Shown: positions 31,451-36,241 of the stretch, piece after piece | How positions within the stretch are numbered: the stretch's first letter is position 1 | Layout: the number at the start of each line of letters is the position of its first letter | NCBI GenBank assembly: GCA_902761665.1 | Contig: CACWLA010000029.1 | Coordinates: forward strand, 1-36,241 | Direction: 5' to 3' | DNA: 36,241 bases | From: an uncultured Lachnospiraceae bacterium | GTDB lineage: Bacteria > Bacillota > Clostridia > Lachnospirales > Lachnospiraceae | Translations under genes and position numbers: made by a program | The notes under the pieces: model-generated | Databases searched by the model: none | What the model saw: only the letters and a program-made list of their open reading frames with translations | Told to the model about the DNA's origin: nothing

Positions 31451-32722
31451 CTACGCCAGGCCGGGCGGGCAGGGCTCGCCCTTTTTTTTGCAGTGGTCGA
31501 AATACAGCTCCTCCGCCGCGAGTGCCATCTTGGTCACGGCAAACCCTTCGCATTCGGGGTAGATATACCAGGTGTCCTCCAGCGTGTTCAGGTCCACGCA
31601 GTCGCCGTATTTTCCCAGATACTCGTACTCGATGTGGCAGGAATAGAGAGAGGGCACGGGCTTGACCATTTCAAACGGGTCGCCGTCCGCATCGGTGCCG
31701 CGGCAGACGAAGCCGTTCATGTCATGGACGAGGGTGCCCTGCCCCAGGCGGATGAAACGCTTCGCGTTCGGGAGCGTATCCACGTGGACCGGCAGCTCGC
31801 CGCTGGAATAGGTCCCGTCTTTCACCTCGCGGCGGACGTTTTCCCGTTCCCACTCGTACCAGTCGGGTACGTGGGAAAACTCAGTCTTTCCGTCTTTCGC
31901 ACGCAGTTCGCCGAGCTCGGTCAGTTCCCAGCGCTTCCCGCATTCGCGGCAGAACAGTTCCGTTCCCTCCGAGGCCATGCGGAATTCCTTCCCGCAGGCG
32001 GCGCACTGATAAAGGACCTTGTGCAGGCCTTCGGCGCGCTTTTTGTACGTGATCCGGATCCCGCGCTCCTTCTGCCAGCGGTGGTCGTCGTACTGAAAGG
32101 CTTCCACGAGGCGGCGGTTCAGCTCGTCCGGCGGGGTTTTCTTCAGATCTTCGGGCGTAAAGAGCAGCTTCAGTTCGGCTTCCACCGGTTTGACGCCGCG
32201 GTCGTGCAGGTTCCAGAAGGGCGAATTGACGTGGTGGCCGTGACAGATCAGGGTCACGACCGGAACGCCGAGGAGCCGGCAGAGGCGCCCCAGCGAGCGC
32301 GGCAGCACGGCGGTCGTTCCGCAGAGCGAGTAGCGCGCCTCCGGGTAAACGACGGCGATGTCGCCGTTCCGGACCGTCCGGACCAGCTGGCGGATGAGCC
32401 GCGGATCGGAGGTGAATTTCCGCTTGCAGATGCAGCCGACGTCGCGCAGGAGCTTTTCCCGCCCGATGAAGCCGTCGATCGCGACCACGTAATTGGCGCG
32501 CGCCGGCCAGATCGCCTTCGTCGCGACCTTGAAATCCAGAAAGGCGTTATGGTTGCAGAGGAGAAGATAGGGCGGCTTAATGCCGTCCATGCCGGTCTTC
32601 GTGAGCTGCGACCGGTGTTTGATAAGATCAGGCAGGCTGATCATGAGCGCGAGCGGACGCAGGAACCATTTCGTGCGCCGCGGCGGAAGGGTCATGTCAA
32701 AGCGTTCGAATTCCTGTTTCAT
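31451..32722 (-). CDS. PlsC-type lysophospholipid acyltransferase with zinc ribbon
   Basis: 423 residues. The N-terminal acyltransferase domain has H58-x4-D63 in LCNHNAFLDF, IGREKLL (motif II region) and VVYPEARYS in the PEGxR position (motif III, here PEAR). Such enzymes add an acyl chain to lysophospholipids, typically 1-acyl-glycerol-3-phosphate. A Cys4 zinc ribbon follows (QCAACGKEF...CRECGKRW, about 250-275), then a C-terminal domain of about 150 residues that I do not recognise, making the protein nearly twice the usual PlsC length. There is no clear membrane helix beyond the first 30 residues. A TATAAT box lies at 32801-32796. Confidence 0.85.
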   Translation of the reverse strand: MKQEFERFDMTLPPRRTKWFLRPLALMISLPDLIKHRSQLTKTGMDGIKPPYLLLCNHNAFLDFKVATKAIWPARANYVVAIDGFIGREKLLRDVGCICKRKFTSDPRLIRQLVRTVRNGDIAVVYPEARYSLCGTTAVLPRSLGRLCRLLGVPVVTLICHGHHVNSPFWNLHDRGVKPVEAELKLLFTPEDLKKTPPDELNRRLVEAFQYDDHRWQKERGIRITYKKRAEGLHKVLYQCAACGKEFRMASEGTELFCRECGKRWELTELGELRAKDGKTEFSHVPDWYEWERENVRREVKDGTYSSGELPVHVDTLPNAKRFIRLGQGTLVHDMNGFVCRGTDADGDPFEMVKPVPSLYSCHIEYEYLGKYGDCVDLNTLEDTWYIYPECEGFAVTKMALAAEELYFDHCKKKGEPCPPGLA

Positions 32723-32795
32723 CGTTTTCTCCGATCCCGGGGAGCAGGCGTTGTGCCGGTAAGGTCCGGCGCCCGCTCATGAACATTCTCTGACT

Positions 32796-32801
32796 ATTAT
32801 A
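32796..32801 (-). promoter_or_regulatory. -10 box of the acyltransferase gene
   Basis: Consensus TATAAT on the minus strand, 74 nt before the ATG at 32722. The -35 (TTTTCT at 17 nt) is poor. Confidence 0.4.
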
Positions 32802-32850
32802 CAGGACCGTCCGGCTGCAGAAAAGCTTTTTTTCGAAAGCCTTCACCATC

Positions 32851-32879
32851 TTGCAATCCCGCGCACGGGAGGATATACT
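32851..32879 (+). promoter_or_regulatory. Promoter of the one-carbon (fhs) operon
   Basis: TTGCAA (32851-32856), 17 nt, TATACT (32874-32879). The leader is only about 30 nt, leaving no room for a riboswitch. Confidence 0.65.
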
Positions 32880-32914
32880 GACAGGTGATATCTTTATTCT
32901 GTTTAGGAGGACCC

Positions 32915-34591
32915 ATGGCTTTCAAATCCGACATTGAGATCGCACAGGCGTGTGAAAAGAAGAAAATCACCGAGATCGCGCGGGTAGCCGGCGTGGACGA
33001 GAAGTATCTGGAACAGTACGGGAATTATAAGGCAAAGGTGGATTACCGCATGCTGAAGGACCTGGCGGACAAGCCGGACGGCAAGCTGATCCTGGTCACC
33101 GCGATCACTCCGACGCCTGCCGGCGAAGGTAAGACCACCACGAGTGTGGGTCTCACCGACGGCCTTCGGAAGATCGGGAAGAACGCGGTCGTGGCGCTGC
33201 GGGAACCGTCCCTCGGCCCGGTGTTCGGGATCAAGGGCGGTGCGGCCGGCGGCGGCTATGCACAGGTCGTTCCGATGGAAGACATCAACCTGCATTTCAC
33301 GGGTGACTTCCACGCGATCGGCGCGGCCAACAACCTGCTTGCCGCGATGCTGGACAACCACATCCAGCAGGGCAATGAACTCGGCATCGACGTGAAGCGC
33401 ATCACCTGGAAGCGCGCGGTCGACATGAACGACCGGCAGCTCCGGAACATCGTGGACGGCCTCGGCGGCCGGATGCAGGGCGTTCCGCGTGAGGACGGCT
33501 TCGAGATCACCGTGGCGAGCGAAGTCATGGCGGTGCTGTGCCTGGCAAGCGACATCCCGGATCTGAAGAAGCGGCTCGGCAGCATCATCGTCGGCTATAC
33601 CTATGCCGGCAAGCCGGTGACGGCGCACGACCTGAAGGCGGAAGGCGCCATGGCAGCCCTGCTGAAGGATGCTCTGAAACCCAACCTCGTCCAGACCCTT
33701 GAGGGCACGCCTGCATTCATCCACGGCGGTCCTTTCGCCAATATCGCGCATGGCTGCAACAGCGTTACGGCTACCCGCATGGCGCTGAAACTCGCGGATT
33801 ACGCCGTGACCGAGGCCGGCTTCGCCGCCGACCTGGGCGCCGAAAAATTCTTTGACATCAAGTGCCGCCTGGCCGGCCTGACCCCTTCGGCGGTCGTGGT
33901 CGTAGCCACGGTCCGCGCCCTGAAATATCACGGCGGGGTGCCGAAGGCGGAGCTGAACAGCGAGAACCTGGAAGCCCTGGAAAAAGGCCTTCCGAACCTG
34001 CTGCAGCACGTCGGCAACATCAAGAACGTCTACGGCCTGCCCTGCGTGGTCGCGATCAACGCCTTCCCGACCGATACGAAGGCCGAACTGGATCTCGTTG
34101 AAGCAAAGTGCAGAGAGCTGGGCGTAAACGTTGCCCTTTCCGAAGTCTGGGCGAAGGGCGGCGAAGGCGGCAAAGCCCTTGCCGAAGAAGTCGTCCGCCT
34201 CTGCGAACAGCCGAATCACTTTGCCCCGTCCTACGAACTGGATCTGCCGATCGTGGATAAGCTGAATGCGATCGCAACGAAGATCTATCACGCCGACGGT
34301 GCCGATCTGGTCGGCAATGCCGTAAAGCAGGTGAAGGAGATCGAAGCCATGGGCTGCGGCGGCCTTCCCATCTGCATGGCCAAGACCCAATACAGCTTCT
34401 CGGACGACCAGACGAAACTGGGCGCGCCGAAGGGCTTCCGCATTACCGTCAGGAACCTGAAAGTCTGCGGCGGCGCCGGCTTCATCGTGGCGCTGACCGG
34501 CGACATCATGACCATGCCGGGCCTGCCGAAGGTTCCGGCCGCCGAGAAGATCGACGTTGACGAAAACGGCGTGATCTCCGGCCTGTTCTGA
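32915..34591 (+). CDS. fhs: Formate--tetrahydrofolate ligase
   Basis: 558 residues, standard length. It makes 10-formyl-THF from formate, THF and ATP in the cytosol. [23 protein letters not shown] holds the P-loop (about 57-79); [23 protein letters not shown] and the NIAHGCNSV segment are invariant in the family. The start is ATG 32915 behind TAGGAGG (4 nt spacing). It is the first gene of a four-gene one-carbon operon; fchA follows 9 nt after its stop. Confidence 0.97.
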   Translation: MAFKSDIEIAQACEKKKITEIARVAGVDEKYLEQYGNYKAKVDYRMLKDLADKPDGKLILVTAITPTPAGEGKTTTSVGLTDGLRKIGKNAVVALREPSLGPVFGIKGGAAGGGYAQVVPMEDINLHFTGDFHAIGAANNLLAAMLDNHIQQGNELGIDVKRITWKRAVDMNDRQLRNIVDGLGGRMQGVPREDGFEITVASEVMAVLCLASDIPDLKKRLGSIIVGYTYAGKPVTAHDLKAEGAMAALLKDALKPNLVQTLEGTPAFIHGGPFANIAHGCNSVTATRMALKLADYAVTEAGFAADLGAEKFFDIKCRLAGLTPSAVVVVATVRALKYHGGVPKAELNSENLEALEKGLPNLLQHVGNIKNVYGLPCVVAINAFPTDTKAELDLVEAKCRELGVNVALSEVWAKGGEGGKALAEEVVRLCEQPNHFAPSYELDLPIVDKLNAIATKIYHADGADLVGNAVKQVKEIEAMGCGGLPICMAKTQYSFSDDQTKLGAPKGFRITVRNLKVCGGAGFIVALTGDIMTMPGLPKVPAAEKIDVDENGVISGLF

Positions 34592-34600
34592 GGAGAAACG

Positions 34601-35218
34601 ATGAAACTGACTGACTGCACGGTCACGGAATTTACCGAATCGCTTGCTTCCAAAGCCCCCGTTCCCGGGGGCGGAGGGGCAAGCGCTCTCGTTGCGGCGG
34701 TCGGCATCGCTCTCGGTGACATGGTCGGCGAGTTCACGGTGGGAAAGAAGCGTTACGCGGACGTGGAGGAGGAGATCAGGGAACTGATGGAAAAAGCGCA
34801 GGCGCTGCGCGAAAGGCTCCTTGAATGCATCGATGAGGACGCGGCGGCCTTCGAACCGCTGTCCCGGGCATATGCGATCCCGAAGGACGCACCGGAACGG
34901 GAGAGCGTGATGGAGGAATGCCTCCGGGCTGCTGCGGCGCCGCCCTTCAGGATCCTCGGCCTCTGCGGCGAGGCGCTTGACCTCCTCGCGGAATTCGCGG
35001 AAAAGGGGAGCGCCATCGTGATCTCCGACGCGGCCTGCGGCGCGGCATTCTGCCGCAGCGCCATGCAGGGGGCTGCCGTAAACGTCCGGATCAATACGAA
35101 AGCGATGCGCGACCGCGAATACGCGGAAGCGCTCGACAGAGAAGCCGGCGAGCTGCTTGCGCATTATCTTCCGCTTGCCGACGGGATCTACGATAAAGCT
35201 GCGGAAAGGATAGGCTGA
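34601..35218 (+). CDS. fchA: Cyclodeaminase/cyclohydrolase family protein (methenyl-THF cyclohydrolase)
   Basis: 205 residues of the FTCD C-terminal domain family (PF04961). The signature APVPGGGGASALVAAVGIALGDMV (about 19-42) is the folate-binding loop and helix. Stand-alone clostridial members (FchA) interconvert 5,10-methenyl-THF and 10-formyl-THF; relatives act as formimino-THF cyclodeaminases. No histidine-degradation gene is near, and fhs and folD flank it, so the cyclohydrolase assignment is favoured. Its TGA overlaps the folD ATG (TGATG). Confidence 0.88.
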   Translation: MKLTDCTVTEFTESLASKAPVPGGGGASALVAAVGIALGDMVGEFTVGKKRYADVEEEIRELMEKAQALRERLLECIDEDAAAFEPLSRAYAIPKDAPERESVMEECLRAAAAPPFRILGLCGEALDLLAEFAEKGSAIVISDAACGAAFCRSAMQGAAVNVRINTKAMRDREYAEALDREAGELLAHYLPLADGIYDKAAERIG

Positions 35219-36078
35219 TGGCTATGCTGCTTAAGGGGGCGCCGGCTGCTGCGGCCCTGAACGAAAGATCCGCGGCGGCTGCCGCCGCACTGAAGGAAAA
35301 AGGGATCGTTCCCACGCTGGCCATCCTGCGCGTTGGCGCGCGGGACGGCGACTTAAGCTACGAACGCGGCGCGATGAAGCGCTGCGAACAGATCGGCGCG
35401 GCCGTGAAGAACGTCGTGCTTCCTGCAGACGTGGAGGCTGACGTTTTCTTTGCAGCGCTGGAATCGCTGAACCGCGACGCGGGCGTCCACGGCATCCTGA
35501 TGCTCCGGCCGCTCCCGAAACATCTGGACGGCGAGAAGGCACGCCGGATGCTCGCGCCGGAAAAGGACGTCGACGGCTGCACGGACGGCTCACTTGCCGG
35601 TGTGTTCACGAACACGCCGCTCGGCTTTCCGCCCTGCACGGCGCAGGCCGCGATGGAGATCCTGAAGTACTATGAGATCCCGCTTTCCGGAAAGCGTGCC
35701 GCCGTCATCGGACGGAGCCTCGTGGTCGGAAGGCCTGCCGCGATGATGCTGATGCATGAAAATGCGACCGTGACGGTCTGCCATACCAGGACCGCCGACG
35801 TTCCCGCCGTTACCCGTGAAGCCGACATCGTGATCGCCGCCTCCGGGCAGCCGGAGAGCGTCGGTGCAGAGTTCCTGCGTGAAGGCCAGACCGTGATCGA
35901 TGTCGGCATCAGCTGGAACGAGGCAAAACAGAAACTCTGCGGCGATGTCCGCTTTGAAGAGGCGGAACCGCTCGTGGAAGCGATCACGCCCGTACCCGGC
36001 GGTGTCGGGGCAGTTACGACGAGCGTCCTCGTCAGCCATGTGGTCGAAGCGGCCGCAAGGGCCGCGGAAAAAAGATGA
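35218..36078 (+). CDS. folD: Methylene-THF dehydrogenase (FolD), cyclohydrolase site altered
   Basis: 286 residues with the FolD fold. NADP-binding GRSLVVGRPAAMML (about 164-177) and PGGVGAVTTSVL near the end are intact, and KDVDG (about 116-120) keeps its Asp. The catalytic YxxxK motif reads Y48-E-R-G-A52, so the Lys needed for cyclohydrolase chemistry is replaced by Ala (a Lys lies two residues later), and the usual LVQLPLP is LMLRPLP, losing the Gln. It should still oxidise 5,10-methylene-THF; the cyclohydrolase step would fall to the adjacent FchA. Its stop overlaps the next start (ATGA). Confidence 0.9.
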   Translation: MAMLLKGAPAAAALNERSAAAAAALKEKGIVPTLAILRVGARDGDLSYERGAMKRCEQIGAAVKNVVLPADVEADVFFAALESLNRDAGVHGILMLRPLPKHLDGEKARRMLAPEKDVDGCTDGSLAGVFTNTPLGFPPCTAQAAMEILKYYEIPLSGKRAAVIGRSLVVGRPAAMMLMHENATVTVCHTRTADVPAVTREADIVIAASGQPESVGAEFLREGQTVIDVGISWNEAKQKLCGDVRFEEAEPLVEAITPVPGGVGAVTTSVLVSHVVEAAARAAEKR

Positions 36079-36241
36079 TCGCGCTCCCGGAGGGGCTCCG
36101 GGAAGAGGAAGCCGTCGCTTATCTGCGCAGGGCGGGCATCGCAGAGAGGACGGCCTTAAGCCCCGAAGAACGCATGGCAAGGTCCGCCGCAGCCTGCGAA
36201 CACATCGCAGGAAGCATGATCTTTGCCGGTGCCGAGACCGT
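36075..36241 (+). CDS. 5-formyltetrahydrofolate cyclo-ligase, N-terminal part
   Basis: The frame opens at ATG 36075, overlapping the folD stop by ATGA, and runs off the window. The 55 visible residues include YLRRAGIAERTALSPEERM and SMIFAGAET, the N-terminal pattern of 5-formyl-THF cyclo-ligase (MTHFS/YgfA), which returns 5-formyl-THF to 5,10-methenyl-THF with ATP. The operon context supports the call; the catalytic P-loop-like region is beyond the edge. Confidence 0.75.
   Translation, partial: MIALPEGLREEEAVAYLRRAGIAERTALSPEERMARSAAACEHIAGSMIFAGAET

Noticed and set aside
32723-32914. Folate (THF) riboswitch ahead of fhs
   Set aside because: The leader after the mapped-looking promoter is about 30 nt, too short for a THF aptamer.
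32903-35164. A 753-codon open frame antisense to fhs and fchA
   Set aside because: GC-rich codon use on the plus strand leaves the opposite frame open; fhs is unmistakable and the antisense product has no recognisable domain or ribosome-binding site.

Overview
The window reads as chromosomal DNA of a high-GC member of the Clostridia (Eubacteriales, Lachnospiraceae/Oscillospiraceae-like). I infer this from strong AGGAGG ribosome-binding sites, sigma-A-type promoters (TTGACA/TATAAT), Firmicute-type gene content (fhs-fchA-folD one-carbon genes, DUF4298, YacP/NYN, Tet(M)-like GTPase, DUF2087) and densely packed, GC-biased genes. I see no rRNA, tRNA, CRISPR array or prophage. The only mobile DNA is the end of an IS3-like element at the left edge.

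Layout. (1) 1-94: left end of an IS3-type insertion sequence with the first codons of its transposase. (2) 130-3011, minus strand: a compact, translationally coupled operon of a radical SAM/SPASM enzyme, a membrane protein whose cytoplasmic C-terminus is a (Cys-Ala)-rich tail, and a 57-residue protein. This resembles a radical-SAM peptide-modification system and is the best candidate for an undescribed system. (3) 3085-7972: lipid or cell-surface genes: an LPG-synthase-TM flippase-like protein, a CDP-alcohol phosphatidyltransferase, an unknown protein, a sugar-transfer-associated ATP-grasp enzyme and, divergently, an N-acyltransferase of the ornithine-lipid type. (4) 8036-14652: a lipoprotein M6-type metalloprotease, an M42 aminopeptidase, a DUF4298 protein, a GNAT acetyltransferase, a nitroreductase, a DUF2087-SGNH hydrolase fusion and a conserved unknown.

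(5) 14846-20749, minus strand: a peptide and nucleoside scavenging run (pepT, M20 amidohydrolase, DUF362, DmpA-type P1 peptidase, deoD, surE), closely spaced. (6) 20852-27887: a deoxyinosine glycosylase, an AAC(6')-like GNAT fusion, an S66 carboxypeptidase, a large surface beta-helix protein broken by a 10-bp tandem duplication, an HD-domain protein and tryptophanyl-tRNA synthetase. (7) 28051-31314: an iron-sulfur flavoprotein followed by a Tet(M)/EF-G-like GTPase fused to a YacP/Rae1-type NYN nuclease domain. (8) 31451-32722: a PlsC-type acyltransferase carrying a zinc ribbon. (9) 32915 to the right edge: a one-carbon operon, fhs-fchA-folD-5-formyl-THF cyclo-ligase. Its FolD lacks the YxxxK lysine normally needed for cyclohydrolase activity, which fits with the dedicated cyclohydrolase gene beside it.

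Two convergent intergenic regions (21480-21523 and 31313-31426) share a short palindromic repeat module built around CAGGATGACA and GATCCTTCG.
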